Source: Rhizobium metallidurans
GTDB lineage: Bacteria; Pseudomonadota; Alphaproteobacteria; Rhizobiales; Rhizobiaceae
Direction of reading: 5' to 3'
Assembly: GCF_014196505.1 (NCBI RefSeq)
Contig: NZ_JACIDW010000001.1
Span: 124,001-188,000 of the forward strand
DNA: 64,000 nucleotides
Shown piece after piece: positions 28,272 through 36,509 of this stretch (positions are counted from its first letter, which is position 1; each line of letters starts with the position of its first letter). The notes beneath the pieces were generated by a model that saw only the letters and a program-made list of their open reading frames with translations, searched no databases and was not told the DNA's origin. The position numbers were made by a program, and so were the translations under genes.

Positions 28272-28322
28272 GAAGGCTCCTGTAAAATTGCTGCGAAGCG
28301 AAAACCCGCTTTCGCGGCGCAA

Positions 28323-28351
28323 CATAAACAGGGGCCGGCGATAAATGAAAT
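28323..28351 (-). promoter_or_regulatory. Candidate ahpC promoter
   Basis: On the minus strand a TTTATG -10 (28328-28323) lies 17 bases from a poor -35, ATTTCA (28351-28346). The OxyR site starts at the -35, as is usual for OxyR-activated promoters. Confidence 0.45.
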
Positions 28352-28386
28352 AGATAAAGAAAAATATTTCGATAGGTAATCTCTAT
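28350..28386. promoter_or_regulatory. OxyR-type operator (ATAG/CTAT tetramer spacing)
   Basis: The OxyR consensus is ATAG-N7-CTAT-N7-ATAG-N7-CTAT. Here ATAG is at 28350, the second element at 28361 reads AAAA, ATAG is at 28372 and CTAT at 28383. Three of the four elements are exact and in perfect 11-base phase. It lies just upstream of the ahpC promoter. Confidence 0.7.
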
Positions 28387-28461
28387 CGGCGATCTTCTAA
28401 GTGATGTTTATCAAGCGGCCGCGAACCAGCCGCTTGATCTGGCAAAATTTGGTCTCCGCGG

Positions 28462-29166
28462 TCAAACCGATCGGCCGAGCCCGCCGTCCACCTTGATATT
28501 CTGCCCGGTGATATATCCGGCACCTTCCGACGCCAGAAACGCGACGGTCGCCGCGATCTCCTCGCTCGTGCCATAGCGCTTCATCGGCACCGATTCGCGG
28601 CGCTCCTCGGTCGCCGGCAGGCTGTCGATCCAGCCCGGCAGAACGTTGTTCATGCGGATATTGTCCGCCGCGTAGGTGTCGGCGAAGATCTTGGTGAAGG
28701 AGGCGAGACCGGCGCGAAAGACCGCCGATGTCGGAAACATGGCAGACGGCTCGAAGGCCCAGGCAGTCGAGATATTGACGATCGCGCCCGACTTCTGCGC
28801 CTGCATGATCGGCGTCACGATTCGCGTCGGGCGGATGACGTTCATCAGGTAGACGTCCATGCCCTTGTGCCAGTCCTCGTCGGTGATATCGAGGATCGGC
28901 GCGCGTGGGCCGTGCCCGGCGCTGTTGGCCAGCACATCGATGCGACCCCAGGCCTGCATGGCCAGATCCACGAGTCGCTTGATATCGTCATTCGACTGGT
29001 TCGAACCCGTGACACCCACGCCACCCAGTTCCTTGGCCAGCGCCTCACCCTTACCCGAAGAGGATAGGATGGCGAGCTTGAAGCCATCGGCCGCCAGACG
29101 TTTGGCGGCATCCGCCCCCATGCCGCTGCCACCTGCGGTCACCAGCGCCACTTTTTCTATTGTCAT
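28462..29166 (-). CDS. SDR-family protein lacking the catalytic Tyr and Lys
   Basis: This protein of 234 residues has the SDR Rossmann motif VTAGGSGMGADAA and the NSAG motif, so it should bind NAD(P). The catalytic serine is present (NISTAWA), but the Y-x3-K motif reads Ser147-x3-Arg151 in PTSAVFRAGLASF. It may be a divergent reductase or a non-catalytic nucleotide sensor. The ATG at 29166 is preceded by GGTGGA; an in-frame start at 29199 is less likely. It is divergent from a LysR regulator, which probably controls it. Confidence 0.85.
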   Translation of the reverse strand: MTIEKVALVTAGGSGMGADAAKRLAADGFKLAILSSSGKGEALAKELGGVGVTGSNQSNDDIKRLVDLAMQAWGRIDVLANSAGHGPRAPILDITDEDWHKGMDVYLMNVIRPTRIVTPIMQAQKSGAIVNISTAWAFEPSAMFPTSAVFRAGLASFTKIFADTYAADNIRMNNVLPGWIDSLPATEERRESVPMKRYGTSEEIAATVAFLASEGAGYITGQNIKVDGGLGRSV

Positions 29167-29255
29167 GACATCCACCCTTTCGTCATTTTTCTTGTTCATC
29201 GCGCATGTTTTCAGCTCTGATGCGAGATGATACCATCAGGAAGACATCGCTTCGA

Positions 29256-29270
29256 GCCAATTCGATTGGC
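29256..29270. promoter_or_regulatory. Inverted repeat in the SDR/LysR divergent region
   Basis: GCCAAT and ATTGGC are perfect inverted arms around TCG, 25 bases before the LysR ATG. It is a plausible binding site for that regulator, by position only. Confidence 0.4.
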
Positions 29271-29294
29271 ATCAATCAGTAGAAAATCTATTAC

Positions 29295-30197
29295 ATGAAT
29301 GATCCGCTTTTCCGCCTTCCGCCGCTGAATGGCCTGCGCGCCTTCGAGGTGGCCGCCCGCCACCTGAATTTTCGCGTCGCCGCCGAGGAGCTGGGCGTCA
29401 CCCAGGCGGCCGTGGCCCAGCAGGTTCGCGGCCTTGAGAGGGAACTGAACCTCGCCCTGTTCGAACGCCTCCCCCGCAGGCTTGCCCTGACCGAGGCGGG
29501 ACGCGGGTATGCCGAAAGCATCCGCCGCGCCTTCGAACTGATCTCCGACGCCACAGCGACATTGCGGCCGGAGCCGTTACGATTGACGATCAGCGTCACG
29601 CCGACCTTCGCGTCGAAATGGCTGATCCCGAGGCTACCGGACTTTCTGGCCGCGCACCCGGATCTCGACATGCGCATTCTCGCCAGCGAGCGCGTGGCCA
29701 ATTTCCAATCGGATGACGTGGATATCGCCGTCCGTCTGGCGCGGCCGCCCTTTCCGGCGTCGCTGGAGGCCGATCTGCTTTTCGAGCAGGAGCTCGTCGC
29801 GGTGTGCAGCCCGGCACTGATGCCGCCGGCCGACGGCCTCGACCCTGCCGATCTCGCGCGTTTCGTGCTGCTCCACGACACCCACAATCAGTGGCCCGAG
29901 TTCATCGCCACGATCGCCGGCGCAAAGCCGATTGCGGCCTCCAAGGGCGTTCGCTTCAACCAGACGTCCCATGCGATCGAGGCCGCCCTCGCAGGCCAGG
30001 GGATCGCGCTGGCAAGCGGGGTATTCGTCAACGAAGATATCGCCGCCGGACGACTGGTGCCGGCGTTCAAGGAAACAATGCGCGCGCAGTCGGACTTTTA
30101 CGTCGTCTCGCTGCGCAAGCCGAGGCAAGCCCAATCGGTCGCCAAGGTCAGAGCATGGCTGCTTCAACATGCCGGCCGGCACCTTCTTTCGCGGTAG
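29295..30197 (+). CDS. LysR-family transcriptional regulator (GcvA-like)
   Basis: This 300-residue protein has an N-terminal winged helix (LNGLRAFEVAARHLNFRVAA, then GVTQAAVAQQVRGLERELN) and a periplasmic-binding-like effector domain starting near LRLTISVTPTFASKWL. This last phrase is typical of the GcvA/AmpR subgroup. It is divergent from the degenerate SDR gene with 128 bases between starts, the classical LysR arrangement, so the SDR gene is the likely target. Confidence 0.9.
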   Translation: MNDPLFRLPPLNGLRAFEVAARHLNFRVAAEELGVTQAAVAQQVRGLERELNLALFERLPRRLALTEAGRGYAESIRRAFELISDATATLRPEPLRLTISVTPTFASKWLIPRLPDFLAAHPDLDMRILASERVANFQSDDVDIAVRLARPPFPASLEADLLFEQELVAVCSPALMPPADGLDPADLARFVLLHDTHNQWPEFIATIAGAKPIAASKGVRFNQTSHAIEAALAGQGIALASGVFVNEDIAAGRLVPAFKETMRAQSDFYVVSLRKPRQAQSVAKVRAWLLQHAGRHLLSR

Positions 30198-30315
30198 GCC
30201 AAGCGGCGCGCCGCCCGGCCATCAATCGTGTCGAGCGTCCCGCGAATGCACGGCAGCCACCCAAAAAACGCACGGCTTGGGGAATGGACCGGCCGGTTAT
30301 TCGCTATAGATTTGA

Positions 30316-30337
30316 ATTCGCGTATACGTGCGCGAAT
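30316..30337. promoter_or_regulatory. Perfect inverted repeat upstream of guaD
   Basis: ATTCGCG (30316-30322) and CGCGAAT (30331-30337) flank an 8-base centre, 33 bases before the guaD start. It may be an operator for a purine-responsive regulator that is not in this window. Confidence 0.45.
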
Positions 30338-30369
30338 ACCGACGCATCGCTTGAATTGGGAATACAGCA

Positions 30370-31737
30370 TTGGACCTGCGGAATAAAACGCTCTGCGCCT
30401 CCGGATTTCACGCACCGGAGCGCGGAAAGATCGAAATATTGGACGAGGTGCTGATCGATATCGGCGCGGACGGCACGATCGCCGCCATGCATCGTCCGAG
30501 CGATCCGAACTACCGGACCATTCGTGAGGCGCGTGAGGAAAGCGGCGAACTGGTCACGCTGCCCGTTGGTTCCTATCTTCTTCCTGGCTTCGTCGATCTT
30601 CACGTCCATGCCCCGCAGTATCCCCAGCTTGGTAGTGCGCTCGATGTGCCGCTCGAAGTATGGCTGCAGAAATATACCTTCCCGCTGGAAGCCCGCTACC
30701 GAGATCTCGCCTTCGCCAAGCGCAGCTATGGCCTGCTTGTCGACGATATGCTCGCCAATGGCACGACCACGGCGCTCTATTTCGCCACCGTGCACCAGGA
30801 TGCGACGCGATCGCTCGCGGACATTTGCCTGGAGAAGGGCCAGCGGGCGCTGATCGGCAAGGTGGCGATGGACAATGCCGACGAGTGCCCGGATTATTAC
30901 CGTGACGCAACGCCGGATGACGCCATTGAAGGCACGCGGGCGCTGATCGACTACATCAATACCCACCCCGAAAATGGCGAGAAGCGGGTGCTTCCCGTCA
31001 TCACGCCTCGCTTCGTTCCATCCTGCACCGACGCAACACTCGAGGGGCTCGGTGCTCTGGCCAGGGAGTGCGGCTGCCACGTGCAGACCCACTGTTCGGA
31101 GAGCGATTGGGCGCATGGTTACGTGCTATCGCGTTATGGCGTGACTGATACCGAGGCGCTCGACCGCTTCGGCTTGCTCGGTCGCCGGACGGTTCTCGCG
31201 CACGCCAACTTCCTGACGGATCACGACATGGACAAGGTGCGGGAGCGTGAAGCGGCGGTCGCCCACTGCCCGCTCTCCAACGTCTATTTCGCCAATGCCG
31301 TCTTCCCGCTCAAGGCCGCCCTCGACAAAGGCGTCCACGTTGGCCTCGGCACGGATATCTCCGGCGGACCGAGCGCCTCGATGCTGGAAAACTGCCGCGG
31401 CGCGATCCTTATGTCGCGGGCGCTGGAAAGCGGTGTCGATCCCAATCGCGACGCTGACGCGCGCGCCAGCTACGGGCCGGCGCAGATCGATTTTCGCGAT
31501 GCCTTCTATATCGCGACAGCAGGCGGCGGCGTGGCGCTCGATCTGCCGATCGGCCAGTTCACGCCCGGCTATCTCTTCGATGCGATCGTTATAGACACCA
31601 AGGCGCCGAAGGGATCGGTGCGCTTGTTCGACGAATTCGATAGCGGCGAACAAATCCTGCAGAAGATCATCAACACCGCCTCGAAACCCAACATCGCGAC
31701 CGCCTGGGTCGGCGGCACGAACCTGCGCCTGCCGTAA
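30370..31737 (+). CDS. guaD: Guanine deaminase
   Basis: This 455-residue amidohydrolase has zinc ligands visible in PGFVDLHVHAPQYPQLG, in GCHVQTHCSESDW, in VLAHANFLT and in GLGTDISGGPSAS, the order found in guanine deaminases. It converts guanine to xanthine and ammonia. The start appears to be TTG at 30370, preceded by GGGAA; no ATG fits the N-terminus. No other purine gene is adjacent. Confidence 0.92.
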   Translation: MDLRNKTLCASGFHAPERGKIEILDEVLIDIGADGTIAAMHRPSDPNYRTIREAREESGELVTLPVGSYLLPGFVDLHVHAPQYPQLGSALDVPLEVWLQKYTFPLEARYRDLAFAKRSYGLLVDDMLANGTTTALYFATVHQDATRSLADICLEKGQRALIGKVAMDNADECPDYYRDATPDDAIEGTRALIDYINTHPENGEKRVLPVITPRFVPSCTDATLEGLGALARECGCHVQTHCSESDWAHGYVLSRYGVTDTEALDRFGLLGRRTVLAHANFLTDHDMDKVREREAAVAHCPLSNVYFANAVFPLKAALDKGVHVGLGTDISGGPSASMLENCRGAILMSRALESGVDPNRDADARASYGPAQIDFRDAFYIATAGGGVALDLPIGQFTPGYLFDAIVIDTKAPKGSVRLFDEFDSGEQILQKIINTASKPNIATAWVGGTNLRLP

Positions 31738-31744
31738 GCGGACT

Positions 31745-32620
31745 TCAGCCGCGCAGCATCTCGATGATCGCCGAGAAATCACGGCCGCCATTGCCCTGCT
31801 TTTCGAAGAGCGTGAACAGTTGCGCCGCTTCGGCGCCGAGCGGCGTCGAAGCGCCGGTTGCGAGGGCTGCCTCCTGCGACAGACGCAGATCCTTGAGCAT
31901 CAAGGCGGCCGCGAAGCCGGGTTTATAATCATTGTTGGCGGGCGATGCCGGCACCGGACCGGGAACCGGGCAGTATGTGTTGATCGACCAGCATTGGCCC
32001 GACGATGTCGAGGCGACATCGAACAGCGCCTGGTGCGAGAGGCCGAGCTTTTCGCCCAGCGCGAAAGCCTCGCAGACGCCGATCATCGATATGCCGAGGA
32101 TCATGTTGTTGCAGATCTTCGCCGCCTGCCCCGCGCCGGCCTCGCCGCAATGAACGATCTTCCGGCCCATCGCTTCAAGAACAGGCTTCGCCCTGGCGAA
32201 ACTCTCCGGCGTTCCTCCCGCCATGAAGGTCAGTGTTCCGGCCGCCGCCCCGCTGGTTCCGCCCGAGACGGGTGCATCGAGTGACGGGCAACCGGCCGTC
32301 CTTGCCATATCATGCGCCTCGCGCGCGCTGGCGACGTCGATCGTCGAGCAGTCGATGACAAGCGTCCCCGAGGGAATAGCGCCGAGAATATCCGTCCACG
32401 CCGCCAGCACGTGCCTGCCCTGCGGAAGCATGGTCACGACAACCTCGGCGCCGCTCACGGCCTGGGAGATGTCGCTTGCCGGCTTCACGCCCGTCGCTTC
32501 GGCCGCCTCAAGCAATGCCGGCACCAGGTCAAAGCCAGCGACCGCATGGCCCGCCTTGACCAGATTTGCCGCCATCGGCCCACCCATGTTGCCGAGGCCG
32601 ATAAACGCGATCCTTGTCAT
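31745..32620 (-). CDS. mmsB: 3-hydroxyisobutyrate dehydrogenase
   Basis: This protein of 291 residues starts at the ATG at 32620, after GGAGCAG. Upstream in-frame codons back to 33124 run through the divergent gene and are not coding. The NAD site is IAFIGLGNMGGPMAANLVKAG, the substrate motif DAPVSGGTSGAAAGTL, and the catalytic Lys is in GAGQAAKICNNMILG. It oxidises 3-hydroxyisobutyrate to methylmalonate semialdehyde in valine degradation. It converges on guaD with only 7 bases between the stops. Confidence 0.93.
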   Translation of the reverse strand: MTRIAFIGLGNMGGPMAANLVKAGHAVAGFDLVPALLEAAEATGVKPASDISQAVSGAEVVVTMLPQGRHVLAAWTDILGAIPSGTLVIDCSTIDVASAREAHDMARTAGCPSLDAPVSGGTSGAAAGTLTFMAGGTPESFARAKPVLEAMGRKIVHCGEAGAGQAAKICNNMILGISMIGVCEAFALGEKLGLSHQALFDVASTSSGQCWSINTYCPVPGPVPASPANNDYKPGFAAALMLKDLRLSQEAALATGASTPLGAEAAQLFTLFEKQGNGGRDFSAIIEMLRG

Positions 32621-32778
32621 GTCCTGCTCCCATCGTCGAGACGATCCCTCTAGAATAGCTATGTCATGAACGCGCACAGTCGAGAGCAACGGAGACGGCG
32701 GCGCGTGTTGACGCTCCCTCGCCCCGGCGGTATCCCAATAGGGTCCGCTGAATGCCGATGGATCGAGGAGGATGAACC

Positions 32779-33966
32779 ATGCAGCACACCCGCGAGAGTT
32801 TCGACTGGTCCGATCCGTTCCGGCTCGTCGAGCAACTGACGGACGAAGAGCGCATGGTGCTCGACACCGCGCATTCCTATGCGCAAGGCAGGCTCGCACC
32901 GCGTGTGCTCGAAGCCTTTCGCCATGAGAAGACCGATCCGCATATCTTTCGCGAAATGGGCGAACTCGGCCTCCTCGGCCCGACGATATCACCCGAATAC
33001 GGCGGCGCGGGCCTCGGATACGTTGCCTACGGGTTGATTGCCCGCGAGGTCGAACGCGTCGACAGCGGCTACCGATCGATGATGAGCGTACAGTCATCGC
33101 TGGTAATGGTGCCGATCGATGCATTCGGATCGGAAGCGCAGAAGCAGAAGTATCTGCCGAGACTCGCCACCGGTGAATGGATCGGCTGTTTCGGCCTCAC
33201 CGAGCCGAACCACGGCTCAGATCCGGGATCGATGGCGACACGCGCAAGGAAGGTCGACGGCGGCTATAGCCTTTCCGGCGCCAAGACGTGGATATCGAAC
33301 GCGCCGATCGCCGATGTCTTCGTGGTCTGGGCAAAGACCGAGGATGGCGTCATCCGCGGCTTCATCCTCGAAAAGGGCTGGAAGGGCCTGACGGCGCCCG
33401 CCATTCACGGCAAAGTCGGTCTGCGCGCCTCGATCACCGGCGAAGTGGTCATGGACGGCGTCTTCGTGCCGGAAGAGAACCTGTTGCCCGATGTCTCCGG
33501 CCTGAAGGGTCCGTTCACCTGCCTCAACTCGGCCCGGTTTGGCATCGCATGGGGTGCGCTCGGCGCCGCCGAGGATTGCTACGCGAAGGCGCGGCAATAC
33601 ACCCTCGACCGGAAACAGTTCGATCGGCCGCTCGCCGCCAATCAGTTGATCCAGAAGAAGCTCGCCGACATGGCGACCGAGATCACCCTTGGCCTGCAGG
33701 GCTGCCTGCGTCTCGGCCGCATGAAGGAGGACGGCCACCCGCCGGTCGAGCTTACCTCGATTTTGAAACGCAACTCCTGCGGCAAGGCACTCGATATCGC
33801 CCGAATGGCCCGCGACATGCTTGGCGGCAACGGCATATCCGATGAGTTCGGCGTCGCGCGGCATCTCGTTAATCTCGAGGTGGTCAACACCTATGAAGGC
33901 ACGCACGACATTCACGCCTTGATCCTCGGTCGCGCCATAACGGGGATAGCGGCGTTCTCGAACTGA
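32779..33966 (+). CDS. gcdH: Glutaryl-CoA dehydrogenase (acyl-CoA dehydrogenase family)
   Basis: This 395-residue FAD enzyme has the acyl-CoA dehydrogenase signatures [17 protein letters not shown] and [15 protein letters not shown]. The catalytic Glu is in [13 protein letters not shown], and the glutaryl-CoA-specific Arg is in [13 protein letters not shown]. The ATG follows GAGGAGG. It converts glutaryl-CoA to crotonyl-CoA in lysine and tryptophan degradation. It is divergent from mmsB, and both serve amino-acid catabolism. Confidence 0.94.
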   Translation: MQHTRESFDWSDPFRLVEQLTDEERMVLDTAHSYAQGRLAPRVLEAFRHEKTDPHIFREMGELGLLGPTISPEYGGAGLGYVAYGLIAREVERVDSGYRSMMSVQSSLVMVPIDAFGSEAQKQKYLPRLATGEWIGCFGLTEPNHGSDPGSMATRARKVDGGYSLSGAKTWISNAPIADVFVVWAKTEDGVIRGFILEKGWKGLTAPAIHGKVGLRASITGEVVMDGVFVPEENLLPDVSGLKGPFTCLNSARFGIAWGALGAAEDCYAKARQYTLDRKQFDRPLAANQLIQKKLADMATEITLGLQGCLRLGRMKEDGHPPVELTSILKRNSCGKALDIARMARDMLGGNGISDEFGVARHLVNLEVVNTYEGTHDIHALILGRAITGIAAFSN

Positions 33967-34059
33967 GAGAAATCCGTCGCCGTCAAATTGCAACCGAACC
34001 GACAATGTGCAAGCCTTACTTCACCGCGGGATAGCCTGCGCTGCGATGGGGGATTGCGC

Positions 34060-34518
34060 ATGCTTCTGTTTCTCGCATTTCTGATCGGCATCATCGCCGG
34101 GCTGCGCGCGCTGACAGCGCCCGCGGCCGTCGCATGGGGCGCGGCGCTCGGCTGGTTCGATGTGTCCCAGACACCGCTGGCCTTCATGGGGTACCGCTGG
34201 ACCCCGTGGATATTCACGCTGCTGGCGCTGGTCGAACTGGTGACCGATCAGTTGCCATCCACCCCTTCCCGAAAGGTGCCGATGCAATTCGGCGCGCGGT
34301 TGATCATGGGCGCGCTATCAGGCGCCACGATCGGCGCCGCAGGAGGCTCGCTGATCGCGGCGCTCGCCGCCGGCATTCTCGGCGCGGTTGCGGGCACCCT
34401 TGGTGGCGCCGCGGCGCGCGCCAGGCTGGCAGGCGCCTTTCAGAGAGATCCGCCGGCCGCCATCCTCGAGGATGCGGTTGCCATTGTCGGCGCGGTCCTG
34501 ATCGTGGCTTCGGTCTGA
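34060..34518 (+). CDS. DUF4126-type membrane protein
   Basis: This 152-residue, strongly hydrophobic protein has about four membrane segments rich in Gly and Ala (GALSGATIGAAGGSLIAALAAG). It begins MLLFLAFLIGIIAGLRALTAPA, the start typical of DUF4126. The ATG at 34060 follows GGGGGA. Its stop overlaps the start of the flavoprotein gene (TGATG), so the two are coupled. Its function is unknown; coupling suggests it works with that oxidoreductase in the membrane. Confidence 0.8.
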   Translation: MLLFLAFLIGIIAGLRALTAPAAVAWGAALGWFDVSQTPLAFMGYRWTPWIFTLLALVELVTDQLPSTPSRKVPMQFGARLIMGALSGATIGAAGGSLIAALAAGILGAVAGTLGGAAARARLAGAFQRDPPAAILEDAVAIVGAVLIVASV

Positions 34519-35885
34519 TGCGTAGCTTCGACGCAATCGTTATCGGCGCCGGCCAATCCGGCCCCTTTCTCGCCGCCCGGATGGAGGAGAAGGGCATGAA
34601 GGTCGCGCTCATCGAACGCAAGTTTCTCGGCGGAACATGCGTCAACGCGGGCTGCATGCCGACGAAAACGCTCGTCGCCAGCGCCCGCGCCGCCCATGTC
34701 GCGCGCAATGCCGGCGGCTACGGGGTGACCATCCCTGGCGAGATCGGCGTCGACATGGAAGTCGTCCGCAAACGAGCCGAGACAGTTATCATGGAGGCCC
34801 GCAATGGTCTGATCTCGTGGTTTGCCAACATGGACGGCATCACCGTGATCTACGGTCATGCCCGCTTCGAAAACGAGCGGACGATCACCGTTAACGGCGA
34901 ATTGCTGACCGCGCCGCGCATCTATCTCAACGTCGGCGCACGACCGGCCATTCCGGATATGCCCGGTATCGGCGACATCGATTACCTGACCAGCACATCG
35001 ATCATTGCGATGGACACGCTGCCCCGGCATCTGGTGATCATCGGCGGAAGCTATATCGGCCTTGAGTTCGCCCAGATGTATCGCCGCTTCGGCGCGGAGG
35101 TAACGGTCATCGAGCGCGGCCCCAAGCTCGCCTCGCGCGAGGATGACGATATCTCGGACGCGATCGCCGACATTCTGCGCGCGGAAGGAATTGCGGTGCA
35201 CACCAGCGCCGACCGCATCGCCTTCAAAAACGGTTCCGATGGGATCGTGGTCGCGGTCGGCGATGGTATCGCCGACATCACCGCGAGCCACGTCCTGATC
35301 GCAACCGGCCGCGTGCCGAACACCGATGATCTCGGCCTTGAACGGGCCAAGATCGCCACCGACAAGCGAGGCTACATCACGGTTGACGACAAGCTGGCGA
35401 CCAATGTCGATGGCATCTGGGCGCTCGGGGACTGCAATGGCCACGGCGCCTTCACGCATACGTCCTACAACGACTTCGAGATCGCGGCCGCGAACCTGCT
35501 CGATGGCGAGGATCGCAAGCTCAGCGACCGTATCCTTGCCTATGCGCTCTACATCGATCCGCCGCTCGGCCGCGTTGGCATGTCGGAAAGGCAGGCCCGC
35601 GCATCCGGACGCGAGATCATGATCTCGACCCGGCCGATGACCAGGGTCGGCCGCGCCAAGGAGCGGGGCGAGACAAAGGGCTTCATGAAGGTGATCGCCG
35701 ATGCGCAAAGCAAGCAGATTCTCGGCGCGGCGATCCTCGGCATAGAGGGCGACGAGGCGATCCATGGCTTCATCGACGCCATGAATGCGAAGACGACCTA
35801 TCCCGAACTCAAATGGGCCGTGCCGATCCACCCGACGGTCTCCGAATTGATCCCGACATTGCTCGGCGACCTTAAGAGCGTGTAG
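34518..35885 (+). CDS. FAD-containing pyridine nucleotide-disulfide oxidoreductase (MerA-like)
   Basis: This protein of 455 residues starts at the ATG at 34518. The FAD site is AIVIGAGQSGPFLAARM, the redox disulfide is in GGTCVNAGCMPTKT, the NAD(P) site is LVIIGGSYIGLEFAQ, and the C-terminal HPTVSELIPTLL closes the active site of the partner subunit. It resembles mercuric reductase, but the N-terminal HMA domain and the C-terminal Cys pair are missing, so mercury reduction is unlikely. Its real substrate is unknown. It is coupled to DUF4126 and followed by DedA. Confidence 0.88.
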   Translation: MRSFDAIVIGAGQSGPFLAARMEEKGMKVALIERKFLGGTCVNAGCMPTKTLVASARAAHVARNAGGYGVTIPGEIGVDMEVVRKRAETVIMEARNGLISWFANMDGITVIYGHARFENERTITVNGELLTAPRIYLNVGARPAIPDMPGIGDIDYLTSTSIIAMDTLPRHLVIIGGSYIGLEFAQMYRRFGAEVTVIERGPKLASREDDDISDAIADILRAEGIAVHTSADRIAFKNGSDGIVVAVGDGIADITASHVLIATGRVPNTDDLGLERAKIATDKRGYITVDDKLATNVDGIWALGDCNGHGAFTHTSYNDFEIAAANLLDGEDRKLSDRILAYALYIDPPLGRVGMSERQARASGREIMISTRPMTRVGRAKERGETKGFMKVIADAQSKQILGAAILGIEGDEAIHGFIDAMNAKTTYPELKWAVPIHPTVSELIPTLLGDLKSV

Positions 35886-35924
35886 CCTTCGCGGCGACGG
35901 GCCGAAAACGCCGAGGTGTCAATC

Positions 35925-36506
35925 GTGTCCATAGAGCAGCTGATCGAACACTATGGGATCGTCGCGATCTTCCTCGGCACGGCAATCGAGGGAGAAACCG
36001 CGGCCTTTCTCGGCGGCATCATCTCCCATCGCGGGCTGATCTCTTACTGGTCGGCCTCGCTGATGGCCTCGGCCGGTTCATTCGCCGGCGACCAGATCTG
36101 GTTCTTCGCCGGCCGCTATGCGGCGCGCTGGCGCGTCGTCCGCAAGTTGACCGCGACGCCGACGCTGACGCAGGTCACGTCCCTTCTCGAGCGCTACCCG
36201 ACAGGTTTCATCCTGGCTTTCCGCTTTCTCGTCGGGCTGAGGACGATCAGCCCCATCGTGATCGGCACGACGCGCATTTCGACCGGAAAGTTCGTGGTGC
36301 TGAACGCGGTCGCGGCTCTCATCTGGGGACAGCTGTTCACGGCGCTCGGCTATCTCTTCGGGCAAGGTATCGAACGGATACTCGGCCGTCTGCCGCTGCA
36401 ACATCATCTTGTCATGGCGATCGGGGCCGCGGCCATCGTGGCTGGCGCGGCCCTCGTCTTCAGAAGGATCTTCAGAAAGGCAACGCTCAGCGCCGGCCGA
36501 TCCTAG
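35925..36506 (+). CDS. DedA-family (SNARE-associated/VTT) membrane protein
   Basis: The GTG at 35925 is preferred because GAGG lies 8 bases upstream; another GTG at 35916 is possible. The product of about 193 residues has the DedA landmarks FLGTAIEGETAAFLGG and FAGDQIWFFAGRYAARW, and the basic motif FRFLVGLRTISPIVIGTTR. DedA proteins are lipid scramblases/transporters that recycle undecaprenyl phosphate or phospholipids. It lies 39 bases after the MerA-like gene, so it is probably in the same operon. Confidence 0.87.
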   Translation: MSIEQLIEHYGIVAIFLGTAIEGETAAFLGGIISHRGLISYWSASLMASAGSFAGDQIWFFAGRYAARWRVVRKLTATPTLTQVTSLLERYPTGFILAFRFLVGLRTISPIVIGTTRISTGKFVVLNAVAALIWGQLFTALGYLFGQGIERILGRLPLQHHLVMAIGAAAIVAGAALVFRRIFRKATLSAGRS

Positions 36507-36509
36507 AGC

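Noticed and set aside
34440..35831. A 463-residue open frame on the minus strand
   Set aside because: It is antisense to the MerA-like flavoprotein, with no coding motifs.
34518..35885. Mercuric reductase and a mercury-resistance island
   Set aside because: The heavy-metal-binding domain and terminal Cys pair are missing, and there is no merR, merT or merP nearby.
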